Assembly: GCA_964036665.1 (NCBI GenBank) | Contig: OZ038527.1 | Span: 2,232,001-2,296,000 of the forward strand | Direction of reading: 5' to 3' | From: Gordius sp. MW1 | Lineage: Eukaryota; Nematomorpha; Gordioida; Gordea; Gordiidae | Length of the DNA: 64,000 nt | Shown: in pieces, positions 32,861 through 45,100 of the stretch | How positions within the stretch are numbered: the stretch's first letter is position 1 | Layout of the letters: every line of letters starts with the position of its first letter | Position numbers and translations under genes: made by a program | The notes under the pieces: generated by a model | The model's input: the letters and a program-made list of their open reading frames with translations, nothing else | Database searches by the model: none | Told to the model about the DNA's origin: nothing

Positions 32861-34009
32861 GGGCACTTGACTACCTACTATTCTTTATGATGCCGGCATC
32901 TTGGTGAATTTAACTCTTGTTAGACCCAGTCGTATTAATAGGCCTAATCTAGCACTTTTATTTCACAAGTACTCCACCAATAACCCAGAAACTTTAGTCT
33001 AACCCTTCACCAAGAACCTTGCCATTAGGGTGACCCTACCAGTAACAAAAAAAATTGTATTTAGCTATCAAAGTTATAGCTTCTTGGATCACAAGAGTAC
33101 ACAAGCTCAACCCACTACAGGGTATTTCTGGCTTGGCTGAGTATGAACAGTTGATATATTTATGTATATAAACACACATTTTGTGAAAGTGTAAATAACA
33201 AAAGATTATAAAAATATGAATATCATTTTACTAAGCGAGTGAATTTGATGTAAAAATTGTTAAAAATTAATTCACGATCATCAGGGTAGTGTAAAAAATA
33301 TTTAAGGCTTGTGGGCCAAAGACTGTAAGGGTAGTAGTAGCATTGCAACAAAAAGTTATTTAATTACGAAATTTAAAATACTAGTCAATCGGGTCATTTC
33401 TTGTTGCATAGACCTGTGTGTTCGAAAATGGAAAGGAAACCAACCTTGTGAAATAGGGACCGCTGATCCGTGCCATGGTGTTGGTACTAGAGATCTACAA
33501 GAGGCCGTTAAAATCGTCCAACCTTTACCTGGTTGGAAAATTTTAAAGTCTACCCAAGCCCATTCGTAGTTTTTTCATTGCAGTTCAGGCCCGGCCAATT
33601 AAAAAATTGAAAATTTATGGAACATGTATTGCATACTGATACTTTCACTAAGCTATCCCGATCTAGTCAGTGGATTTTTTAAGGCTTCTACAAAATATTA
33701 TTAGGATTTTCTTGATTAATAATACCAAATGTTGTGTTTTATTGAAGATCACATTTTTAATACTATACCCTCCTAATTTTAATATTTTTCTCGTTCATAC
33801 TCGTCCACGGCCCGTGCAGATCTCTAGCTGTTACCAGTTTTATTGCGTTTCCAGTGGAGGTGACCGTTAGGTTTCAGTGAGCAAGTATGCTCGGGCCTTT
33901 TAAAATGTGAATTTTGTTAAATAGTTGCCTAGGTTGCTTCTAGGGAATTCCTCTACCCGATACAACCGTGACGCAAGACTTTGCGCTGGAATTACTCTCT
34001 ACAAATACG
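32861..34009. other. Gene-free stretch
   Basis: An 86-residue open frame (33309-33566) has somewhat less biased composition but no recognisable domain and no partner exons, so I do not call it a gene. Confidence 0.4.
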
Positions 34010-34163
34010 CGAGGAGGTGGCAAGGAGGGGTGGCTGCCCCCCTCCAAATCCAAAAATTCTTGAAAATTGAATATAATCATGGCTAAAATGAGTTGAAATT
34101 ATCTTTTTGCCCCTCCCTAAATCATTATAGCCCCCCATTAAATCCAACCCTGGCTACGCCCTT
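34010..34163. mobile_element. MITE-B, intergenic
   Basis: GGTGGCTGCCCCCCTCCAAA interior and CCTGGCTACGCCCTTGG end. The left terminus is worn. Confidence 0.65.
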
Positions 34164-35020
34164 GGCTGGACCCCTTCGGTAGGGGGCATGGGAATAGCGA
34201 ATTCAAGTTTTAGTTTTGATTAAGTCGATTTATCTCCAATTTTTTTGTAGGTATTTTAAAGCAGAGAGAACATTTATATGAGCGTTTTGGACGATTCCGT
34301 TATAGTTCAAACTTTGTAGCCAATTTCAATAAGGGCTTAATACCTAGGCAGAACAGAGGCAGCCCTAGTAGGTCGTATTGTTTAATATCATTAAGCAGTG
34401 GATGTTGGTATGTTGTGAAATCGTAAAATGGGACTAGATGAACAATCTGCATTACAGGAAGCGGATATTTGAAGAAAGTATGATTTATTGAAAAAGTATG
34501 ATCGAAAGATTAAAGTAAAGGGTGGGCTTGGGGTCTTCAAAGCTTTCATATTTTGCGTGGAGCTATTTTGCACCTCGGAAATCCTGAATTTTTAAAAAAA
34601 TGTTCAGTTTCCATGTGTATTTTCTCAGCTATTTTAAAAAATTTCACAATAATTACTTTCAAAAAAAATTTTTTAAAAAAATGAACCATCAAGCCTTCAA
34701 GTTTATATGCATTACTTTTCCTTGGTTTAGGTTTAACATCGTATCTGTTAATCATATATTATCAAAATAACGTGAAGAGGTTTACAGCCAGCAGTAGGTA
34801 CAAAAAATAGTAGTGTATAATTTATTAACATCTAAGGTCTTCTAATTGGAAATTAGTTGATGAAATATAGGATCTTTAACAGGTTTATTTCTGGCTCGAC
34901 AAATACACTCGACAAAAACATTTAAAATGTTGATATTTTTACAATAAATAAAACCAATCCCAACCCCGAGTTACTTTAAGACGAGAATTTCAACAATTTT
35001 GCTTTTGATCCACCTTGTAA
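34164..35020. other. Gene-free stretch
   Basis: AT-rich, no repeat or coding signal recognised. Confidence 0.4.
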
Positions 35021-35028
35021 GTTCTGAG

Positions 35029-35219
35029 TAGTGTCGTAAAAACGGTTCTATTTTGTTTATTCGACCTTTAGTTTTAGTCGCCTAAACATAAACAGACGAA
35101 AGGGTTTTTGGTCAAACATTTGGTCTATTTATGCGACTAAGAAAAAGACCGGAAAATCTTTGGTTTGCTGATGTTTAGTCGACTAAGGTCGACCAAACCA
35201 AACCATTTTTACAACGCTA
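35029..35219. mobile_element. MITE-A with exact 8-bp target duplication
   Basis: 191 bp, TAGTGTCGTAAAAACGG to ACAACGCTA, flanked by GTTCTGAG at 35021-35028 and 35220-35227. Intergenic between SNU13 and plexin. Confidence 0.88.
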
Positions 35220-35786
35220 GTTCTGAGCATAGTCTGCCATGAGAAGAACCCATAGCTATAAGTCTACTTCCCAGCTAGCATATCGGGAACTAACCCTTCA
35301 GTAATGTTAATGGCGTGTTTTTATTTCAATTTTTAAAATACTTTACCCATATGGCACTAACTTGCTACAGATATTAGGAAATAGGACTCCAGTTTTCAAA
35401 GTCGTTGATTTTAACGCCTACCCTAAAATTATAAAAATAAAATAATGTTTTACAATTTTGACACGAAAGTGAAGTTGAGCCCAATCGTATTACTGCGTAT
35501 TTGCTAAGTCATTAAAATTTAACTTAATTTGGTAAAATTTTGGATTTAACAACTGAATATACTTTATAAAAGCACCCCCCCCCCCCCCATTTTTCAAATA
35601 ATAGATAGGTAGGCCCATATTAGCAAAATTATAGTGCCTAAAGGATGCATGCCATAGCAAAAATAAAACATTTACACATTTCCTCTATATATTGACTGTC
35701 AAATGCATTTATTTTTGAAACTATACTCACATTTGACTGATTTGGAATGACATTTAGGTTTTATTAACCTATAAGAATCAATGGGC

Positions 35787-35894
35787 CATAAGCGTAACCA
35801 GGCTGCCCCCTCTAAATCCTAATATTTATTAAAAATAGTGCCCCTTTCTAAATCATTGTTGCCCCCTCTAGTTATAATGCTGGCTACGCCCATG
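35787..35894. mobile_element. MITE-B, short copy
   Basis: CATAAGCGTAACCAGGCTGC to GCTGGCTACGCCCATG, 108 bp with an internal deletion. It ends 28 bp before the solo-LTR-like repeat. Confidence 0.7.
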
Positions 35895-36000
35895 CAAACG
35901 TAACTAAGGGTTTTAATCAGTTTGTAGTGTTGCGTCAATTACTATTTTGCTCGCGGCATATTACTTATGTCTTGAAACTTAATTGACTCATTTACATTAC

Positions 36001-36321
36001 TGTAATAACCTACGTTATTATTATAAAGACAATGTCTGTTTCTTACCTTACAATTACTTTACTCATAATTTATTTCATAGAATAATTTATTTTCCCAATA
36101 AGAATCGGCGAGGAATATTATATGTTATAACGAGAAAAAAACCACATCATATGTTATGTTGTGAACAAAAGATAATAAATGACCAATGAAAACGCGCGTA
36201 TGGATATCTACATCTACACGTGATGTATATCTACGCGTCTATATATAGATCGGAGTTAAAATGCGTAAAGCAATGGGGAAGAGATATGAGCAACTGTTCT
36301 GATTCGTGTAGGACTACAACA
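36001..36321. repeat. 5' LTR
   Basis: TG...CA termini, 321 bp. The second half contains the region nearly identical to the 3' LTR (from about 36129), including ACGCGTCTATATATAGATCG with a TATATA-like promoter motif. Confidence 0.83.
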
Positions 36322-37746
36322 CCATACCCTTCACGATAACCTCCACCGACCTGATCGTTAACTTCTAATCCCTGTCGTCGAATTTGAGTTGTTGACCTCG
36401 ATTTCTATTGAACGTTACCAGGATCGTTTTGTTCGGTTTTTAATTGGTTTTCTCGATTGGATTTCATCGTTGACCATAAAAATTGAAACGCAGTTGACCA
36501 TAAACTTGAAACGCAAACGCACCATACCCTTCAAGCTTGCTAGGGGGAGAGCGTTTTGGCCAGAGCATCTGAGCGTCGTTGGGTTCGGGATAAGATACTT
36601 CACCCCAATTGTTTCTTTGATTTTCCCCCATACGAGCAAGACAGAAACATCGTCGTCACTCTAAGTCGTCCAGGCCGCTCCTCTATAAGAGCCGCTAGCC
36701 TCTCGACCAAAGCGTACGATATCTCCGGTAAATTATAGGTGACGTCGCTATACCACATATCAGCTATCGGCGCCGACATAGGCACCAGCGACATCACTAA
36801 GTGTAAAAAAACTGTCATCAGGCGTATCTCGCTCGCATAAATGCAACTCCGCCTACCATAATCACCTGGGAGCTATAAACTCCACAACGATAACCTTGGA
36901 CCTGACAACGATGGTATTAACTTCCCTTCGCACATGCGAGGTAATTAACTCCAACAAATTAATCAATCATGCGCACGGGCAATTTGCCCACCCAGAAAAC
37001 TCGACCTCATCAAACCTAATATAAAGGTGATAGGGCATAAAGCCAAAAAAACAGGTCATAACAGGCAATAAGCCTCCGAATTAATTAAACACGTCCGTAG
37101 ACGTCGCACCTGTAGGCGCCACACCCGAAAGTGTACCGACGATTAACGTCGAAAAACTAATTAATTCGCTTCTGGGTATACGTGCGCTCATGCATATCCG
37201 AAACCTCGTTCTACACGTTAAATAATATACGTTAAATACCACCGCGTCATCTTGTCCACCAGCAGGTACCGACAGAATTTTCCAGAACTGCGATAGCGTT
37301 CCACAGCACCGGAATCACATACTCTCGGCGCTCTATTATCGCACTGTCAGATACCAGCTGATCAATCAAGGACCATGACGGATAATGAATCAAAAAAATT
37401 CCATGCGAAAAAGCAAATGTGAAAAATTTAAAGGAATAAAACATGCATTATGAAAAATTTACCTTCGCGCGATTCTATTGGGACTTGAGCACTAATTTAT
37501 AAAGTTTCAAAATACTGCCATACTCATCGTATTTAAAAATTAAAAATATTGCCACACCCTTCTTAATACCCAAAAATGAATGTTAAAATAGCAATCTAAA
37601 TCGTTGCATTCTTTATATTTTAATCCTAATATTTCTGGATTAACATTACACCAACCAAAAATAAAATAAATAAACACAATAAACATTATCTTTTCATGTT
37701 TAAAGCTTAATAAATTAAAATGTATCCATTTTTATTCTGACACCAC

Positions 37747-38129
37747 TGTAATAACCAAAAAACATGATTATATCAATTTGGATTAATTATGATAAAAGTT
37801 TATTATGATTTATGTTTATTAACTCTTGTATATATTTTCTTACCTTAACTTTTATTTATTATTATGTGATAAAAAGAATTTATTCTCCCATTCTCCTAGA
37901 ATCGCGCGAATATATAATAATTATGGATAATTTTAGAAACGAGAAAAAACTACATCATATGTTATGTTGTGAACAAAAGATAATAATTGACCAATGAAAA
38001 CGCGCGTATGGATATCTACATCTACACGTGATGTATATCTACGCGTCTATATATAGATCGGAGTTAAAATGCGTAAAGCAATGGGGAAGAGATATGAGCA
38101 ACTGTTCTGATTCGTGTAGGACTACAACA
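37747..38129. repeat. 3' LTR
   Basis: 383 bp with the same termini and the same final 190 bp as the 5' LTR. Its first half is longer and mostly different in sequence. Confidence 0.83.
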
Positions 38130-39017
38130 ATTACCTTACTACTTCGCGACGTTAATTGATCAATCACACAGACCTCGCATTTACCACTAAATGTAATTGA
38201 TTTATTGAATTAATTTGCGATTATATAAAGGCGTTTAAAACACTTCTTCATTACTCTTCGAACTCTTTTCTTTTCCCTCACTTTATTATATACTTTAATA
38301 AAGAGTCCTCTCCTTTCAAAATGTTCAAATGTGTATTTAAGTTAAATATAAGTGAAACCCACAATTTAGTGTGTTCATCTATATCTGGCGCTGGCGGACA
38401 CGATAGCTTTTCTAATGTAATGACATCTTTATTAAAATTGCCCATATTATAGAAACTGTTACTTATATTAACTATAAAGTAGTGTACAAGCGATAATAAT
38501 AACATATACTCCAGAAGATTTGTTAGGGTTGATTTTATGTTTATCCTTGATTTTTATTATAAAATCTGTTTCAAAGATTTGGGATGGCTTTATTAAATGT
38601 TTAAAAATTGGCTCGATAATTAAATTAGGACGATCCGAACTAGGGTGTTCTTAAAAAACTAGAGTTTAGTTATTTGTCTTTCAGGAGTTGGGGGGGGGGG
38701 GGTCGAGCACATCACTAAATGTAAGAATATTTTACAACATCTGCCCTGCTCAGTCAATAAATATTTAGAAGAATAAAATTAAAGCACTTATGCATATAAA
38801 TAATATGACTATTGCATTTCAATAAATATTCAAATTTGTTTTATTAATAATGACTATTATAAAGCATGTGGATGCTAGAGTTCCCATTAAATTATGATTT
38901 TTGCGCATTTCTTTAACGAGTTTATAACCTATTTCAATAGTCTTGATCATCAAGTCAAGTCCAAGTGAAGTACTGTTTTAAACCGTGGGTGGTGGTGTTA
39001 GAAGAATTGGTTTCAAG

Positions 39018-39023
39018 TTTATT
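39018..39023 (-). terminator. Candidate plexin polyadenylation signal
   Basis: AATAAA on the minus strand, about 170 nt after the plexin stop codon at 39193. Other AATAAA-like hexamers occur nearby in this AT-rich flank, so the choice is tentative. Confidence 0.4.
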
Positions 39024-39192
39024 AATAAATAGTGCATCGTATAATAAATAGTTATTTTTATATTAATTGTATACAATACTTTAATATAAGCTAATAAATA
39101 ATACTATAAAAAAATGAATGGGGATCAAATACAATTCCTTATTCTTTTTAATTGCACTGGTTTAATAGACATTCATTTAGAATCGTTTGATG

Positions 39193-42100
39193 TCAAGCTG
39201 CAGTGTAATTTGACAAATCTATGGGATTGGCGGTATTTGGTGTTAGTGTTTGTAGTAGGCTATAACCCTTTTTGTTTTTAATACTAAAAGTATCTATCGT
39301 ATCGTAGATGGTATTATGTTGATGTCTTTCTAAAGTTTCGGGACATTGACCGAATAGATTATTGAAGATTATGGGAAAATTCATGCTGTTGCAGTAATAA
39401 TCACTTTCCAAATTTTCAAATATCTAAAATAATTATATGAATATCGTATGATACATTATTGTAAGTTTACCTCTGTCTTGTACTTTAAGGCATATTGCGA
39501 TATTTGTAGTAATATGATGTCTTTTCTAATGCTCCAACCCTGTTTCTAAATAACATATTATTAAAATCTAGCGCATCTTAATAATACCTTTGATAACTCA
39601 ATCATAGATTCTTTTAATCTTTCATCCTTTACTTTTGGCATTTCTCTGATGTCGCTGTAAAACTTTTGGAAGTACTTTCGGTAGTTAGGTATTTCTTTGG
39701 CGTACAATAATTTATTTGAAGGTGAATCCTACAGAACAAAAAATTTAGTGTTTTTAAACATGACATGAGAAAAGTTACCTTTCCTAGTCTATGTTCTGAC
39801 AGTGAGCAAGAATCCATAAACGTTTGAGCTAGTACCGAAAGGCTAGAGTCTATCGTGTGAGATTTTTGAATATCGAAAACGAATTCAGGATTTTTAATTA
39901 TGTTGACCCAAAACCTAAGTGGTAAACTAATTTAAAATTAGAATTACGATAATCAAACTTTAATTCTTACCAATTGTTCTTCCAAGAATGACTAACTGAA
40001 GGATCGCTTATTTTAAACCTTTCGGCTTGATAATCCAAATAATCGAAGAGATATTTAATAAAGCAAGGTAAATGGGTGTCGGCTTTCAATATCGTGAAAA
40101 AGAAATCGTCCACAAATTTTTGAATGGTGCCCTGTAGTAAAGTAAAAATTTTATTGTGTTTTAACCTTTTAATATGAGTATAAATGTTATGATGAACATG
40201 CATAACAAATCATACTTTGGTTGATAGCAAACGGGTCAAAAATATTTCGGAAATTTTATTGTGCACGTGATGTTTGGTGGAGTCGCCATCTTGTGTATCA
40301 TGGTTTGAGTTAACCTAATTTAATAGAAATAGAGTTGTAAGTTATGAAACGCTTAGCTAATAAAACTACATACCAAATGCCAATAGACGGGCGATTTTCG
40401 TTTGTTATTGTTTAAATTCTTTTTTGTCTCGGTACTGTATGGCGAAATTTTAGAGGGTAAGGCACCAATTTCTTGAGAATATTCTGGTAAATTATCTATT
40501 TCCATAGCAATGTTAACAATTATTAATATTATTATGCTAATAAAAAACAATGGGCAAAGCATCTAATAGATTTCTTACAAATATTAGTTGATAAAGGCAA
40601 AGCGTTGCTTAGTGTAGCCATATATGTCTGGTCGTTGTAGAAATTTTGCGTGTTTTGTAGTTGAGTTTTGCCATGTTTACTGCTAACACCGATCGTTTCA
40701 TAGGGGTTTTGTCTTGGAATTAATGCTAATAGCGCCCCCTCCGAGACTCGATAATGCTGTAAGGTGTTAAGTCTTATCCGCATCCCGTTGTACGTCACTT
40801 GCGTTGTGCCATCTTCGTCTCTCAGTATTATGGGTCCACATTTTCCATGTTTCCAGACTTATAAAATTATACCAAATTTAGGATTAACTTTCTAATCTCA
40901 TTCATTAACGGTGACCAATAAGAATGCGCCATTAAGATAGCTCTCAACACTAGACCCCAGCAATGATCTTACAGTTTAAAATACTTAAAGCTGTTTTAGG
41001 TTTAAGCATCGTATAATCCAACAAGGCGAATCATGGTTAATGTCATCTTTTTAATTTCTATATCATCTTATAGTCTTCTATAAAAACGCATTATTATGAC
41101 TTTGCTTAGAAAAGCATTAAAAGGTAGATAATAATGGCACTGTAAATTTACAAATAGATGAATTTATGTTTTTTAAAAATCATTATACTTAGATCCAAAT
41201 CCTCAATCCTTGGTCTGGAGGAATTGGGAGAGTTTTTGTAAAAAGTTTCCACAATTTTGTTTTTGACTTGGGTAATGGTGTCGCAGTCGTTCACCTTGCA
41301 TACCAGGGCTTCAACACTCGTGTCATCACCGTACGTGACCCAGATAGTCTAAAAATAAAAGAGATTAACTTAAGGACGTGCAATAGATTGATTGCTTAAT
41401 TCAAGTGAATATAATAAATTTCTGTTTTTAGACAGTTTGTCAATTTATCAAGGCTCTTTAGGTCATAGCTATACTAAAAATATAGTAAAATTTAATACTT
41501 AATAAACAAGAAGTGTAAACTATTGCTTCTAATATTTTAAAAAACATAGGTTTGATAAATAATTTATAGTTCAGCAGTCTTTTAATAGTCATAGTCAGTG
41601 AAATTGGCCGTTAAAAACTCAATAAAGATGACTTACCAAAATTTTATAGTCGACCTTCTCCACTAGTAATCGATCCTCTGACAAAGAGTACCTGGCATCA
41701 TAGCTGACGGCATCGACAGGTCCTTTTTCTATCTGATATTTGAGTGCCTTGAACAAGTAGAAAAATGCCGTTCCCGCGTAATCCTATTTTGGCAAATGCG
41801 TCAATTTTTTAAGGTTTTGTTAAATAAATGGAATTAGATGGGTGCAAGTTAAGTCACAGTTATTTAGGGATGACTGAAAACTTCATCCTTGTAATCAAAA
41901 TGCCTCAATCGCAACATTTTTAATTACTAGCAAAATTTAATATAAGTTTTAATTTAGGTAATTTTTAATAGATTCTTGTAAGATGGGTTTTTAAGTTTCA
42001 AAAAGTGAAATTATATAATTTTCCAATATAGCCTAATAAAAAATTTGGAAAATTTTCAGCAAGCAAATTAATCACTTAGGTTTAAATAACGGTCATTTAG

Positions 42101-45100
42101 GGTGGTTTACCTTTAGATAATCATACATGTAGAGGGAGATAATATTGGTCAACATTTTCTCCGCTATGGATTCGGTGCGACGCATGAGTAAATGCAAATG
42201 CTGAGCTCGGTTTGCTTCCACAGATCGCTCTATAAGCTTGTCCAGCAACGACATTAAGATTTCTACGTTGTATTCCAAGTTAGGCAGTAGAAGGGCATTT
42301 AACAGGGAAGCCATCAAAGTTCTATCTTTGACCATAAATCCGGGTTGAGCCTCAAGCGTACCCAAGAAAGTTAAGAGAAATTGCTTATCGAATAGCAGGG
42401 TTTCTAAAGTGATCGGATTTTTAGGGGGAAAGTCTAAAACGTCGGGCATCACAAACCCTGGTGTCATATTGAGAATTTGAGTATCGAAACTAGGAATCAG
42501 CTGATCGTAAGGATTATGGATGTGTGCCTCCATTAAATAGGATCTCTTCCCTTTAAGATTGCCCGCTTCGTAATGTTCTTCAAGCACTACCTCGTTGGTA
42601 GTTGAAGATGAAGAACTGCTAAGATCTATGAGTAGAGTTGCGCCGCCTTTCAATTCTTCGCCGCTAATTTTTTGGATGGTAAAATTGGATTTTTTCGTTT
42701 CTAAGGTACGTGGAAAATGGGCATATGGCAATGAGGCAGAATTTAAGGTAGCACGATTGAGCGTGGTCAAGTGTGCATTATTTTCGCGTTTCGCTAACTG
42801 TCCATAGTCGTGTATCTCGGTAAAAAGGTTTATTTGCCGCGGAATGTTTTGATCTAGGAGCGCGTAACAGCGTTGATAAGGATTTTCTTTCGCCACTTCC
42901 ACACACTTTACAACGGACTAAATAAAAAATCCAAATTATATTAATATTGCATTAAATATTTTACCTTTTCTTCTTCTGTGAAGAGCCAAGTTATTTCGGA
43001 AGTACTCAAATCGGGGAAAAATATTTTGGAGACGTAACTTTTTCGGTCGTAAAATGGGATCCCGGACAGGATTAAATCACTAGCCACGTCGCACATATCA
43101 GTTTGGAGTTCGGCGAAAGCTGAAACAATATTAGTGAGATGAATTAAAATGTAATTATTATTTTAGTGTTAGCCCTGATCACAAGTTATGTTGAATAAAA
43201 TATACTGGCCTTATATCAAAAATTTAAAGCACAAAACCTTATCTTTATCACTCAGAAATTAGTATATAAGCTAATTTATATAAAATAGTTTGCCCAAATC
43301 TTAGCCCGGTCTGCCCCTATTCAAACTTATCAGATCAAGCGTTAGTAAATAACCTGAATTTAAAATCTTAGTTTAATACAATGATGAGCTTTACTTTTAT
43401 GCTTTTTATTAATGTTGTAAAAACGGCTGGGTAGTCGACCTCTAGGCTTAGTCACCAGAGGCTATCGTTAGTCTTGGTCAGAGTATAATTATAACTCTGT
43501 CTCAAAAATGTGCCCGCCTTACGGGCGTAGCCAGCTTTGGGATTAGAGGGGGGGGGGGGGCAATAATGATTTAGGGCGGGGCACAAAATGATCAATTTTT
43601 GAAATTTTAGCCATAATTTTAATAAATTTCGAACAAAATTTGGATATATAGAGGGACAACCGCCCATCCCTGCCCCCCCCCCCCTTGGTTAGGCCCATGG
43701 CCCGCCCCGAACAGTATTTTGTATATTTGCCCCAACATAAAATACTAGGTTTTACAACAACCTTGTTTGCATTCTGAACGAACATTGCTCTCCAAAGTTT
43801 CCATTTGGATCTGGATCCTCTTGTATTCCTTCTCAGCCAATCGACTTCTCCGATTGAAAATGACCAAAACGACTACACTAATCACGATAAATATCAAGCC
43901 ACTTGTGGTTAGTAAAGTGACTGCGAATTTCCCAGACTTTCCTGATATTTTATTTATGACGGGATCCTTGGAAGTAACGTATTGCAGATATCCCACGTTC
44001 GTTTTGATATTTCCAAGTGTTACCTTGAATATATTTAAATAGATTTAGTTCGTGTTTTAGCAATTTAATCCTTAAAATGCAAGCCTGACAAATTTACATA
44101 GTTTGGTGGGTGGAAAGGTTTTAAATTTATTCAGTAATATTTTTAAGTTACTACATATAGTTCAATTGTTTAAAAATGTGTCAAGTAAATTATATCCTTT
44201 TAATATTATTTTGAAAAAATACAACTTCGGCTACCATAGATCTAGAGCAGCAAGCATTTATTAAGTTAGGAGCCTTCATAAAAAATTGTTGAAAACTAAC
44301 TAATTTTGCATATATTCGCTTGATAAAAAAAAGTTTAAAAATTTTTATATTCCAAAATTTAAAAAAATGGTTAAAACAAGAATCAAATTTAATTATTTCT
44401 TACCCATACAGGGAAAGCTAAATCGCTATCTTTGTCGACAAGATCCAATAAAGTAGGATCGAGGTTGTTTTGAATTGACAATTCATTTTTTGATGGTGGC
44501 ATGCAAACCAAATGGGTTACCGAAATTATATTTATCAGACAATTGACCGCACCAATAGTGACTTTTATTTCGTCCGCCCAAACCATGTTAGATCCCTGAA
44601 TACAAAACAATGTACAAGCATTTAAGAAAACGAACAAATAATTGTGCTAAGTATTTCTCGCGTGTTTTTATTATTTTTCCAATTATTATCATGAATTGCT
44701 TTGTTTTTAATGTAAAATTCAATTTAAAGAGTGTTTTTATATTCATGGTGAGTGATGGCTATAACTGGATTATATCAAATATGATGTTAGGCTTGATTAA
44801 TTAGCATGTAAATTCAATGATTTGTTTTCATGGGTGTAGCCAGGGGGTGGCAGGAAGGGGCGACTGCCCCCCTCTAAATCCTAAAATCCTTCAAATTTAA
44901 AATAATTATGACTAAAATTTTGAAAAAAATTTCCATTTTGTCCCTCTTTAAATCAATATTGCCCCCTCTAAATCCAATCCTGGCTACGCCCATGTTTGTC
45001 ACAAATATGTAATAAATTGAAGCTAACCTCAATTATTATGGATTCTCCTTTATAGCGTTTGACGTTGCCATTTTCCGCAAATGGATAAAACTCAGGGTCG

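Larger units (their letters stand above)
36001..38129. mobile_element. Small non-autonomous LTR retrotransposon
   Basis: The 5' LTR (36001-36321) and 3' LTR (37747-38129) both start TGTAATAACC and end CTACAACA. The element is flanked by the 5-bp duplication ATTAC (35996-36000 and 38130-38134). The internal region of about 1.4 kb shows no gag or pol, so this is a TRIM/LARD-like element that relied on enzymes made elsewhere. It is inserted inside another repeat that is also present uninterrupted at 30305-30561. The two LTRs agree closely over their last 190 bp, suggesting a fairly recent insertion, but differ much in their first parts. Superfamily cannot be told without coding sequence. Confidence 0.85.
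35923..38312. repeat. Solo-LTR-like repeat interrupted by the LTR retrotransposon
   Basis: The left part is 35923-36000 and the right part 38130-38312; rejoined in order they match 30305-30561. The break corresponds exactly to the ATTAC target of the element at 36001-38129. Confidence 0.65.

Noticed and set aside
33309-33569. 86-residue open frame
   Set aside because: No recognisable domain, no partner exons and no conserved neighbours.
38278-38505. 75-residue minus-strand frame after the plexin stop
   Set aside because: Overlaps the solo-LTR-like repeat, has no domain match and no splice sites linking it to plexin.
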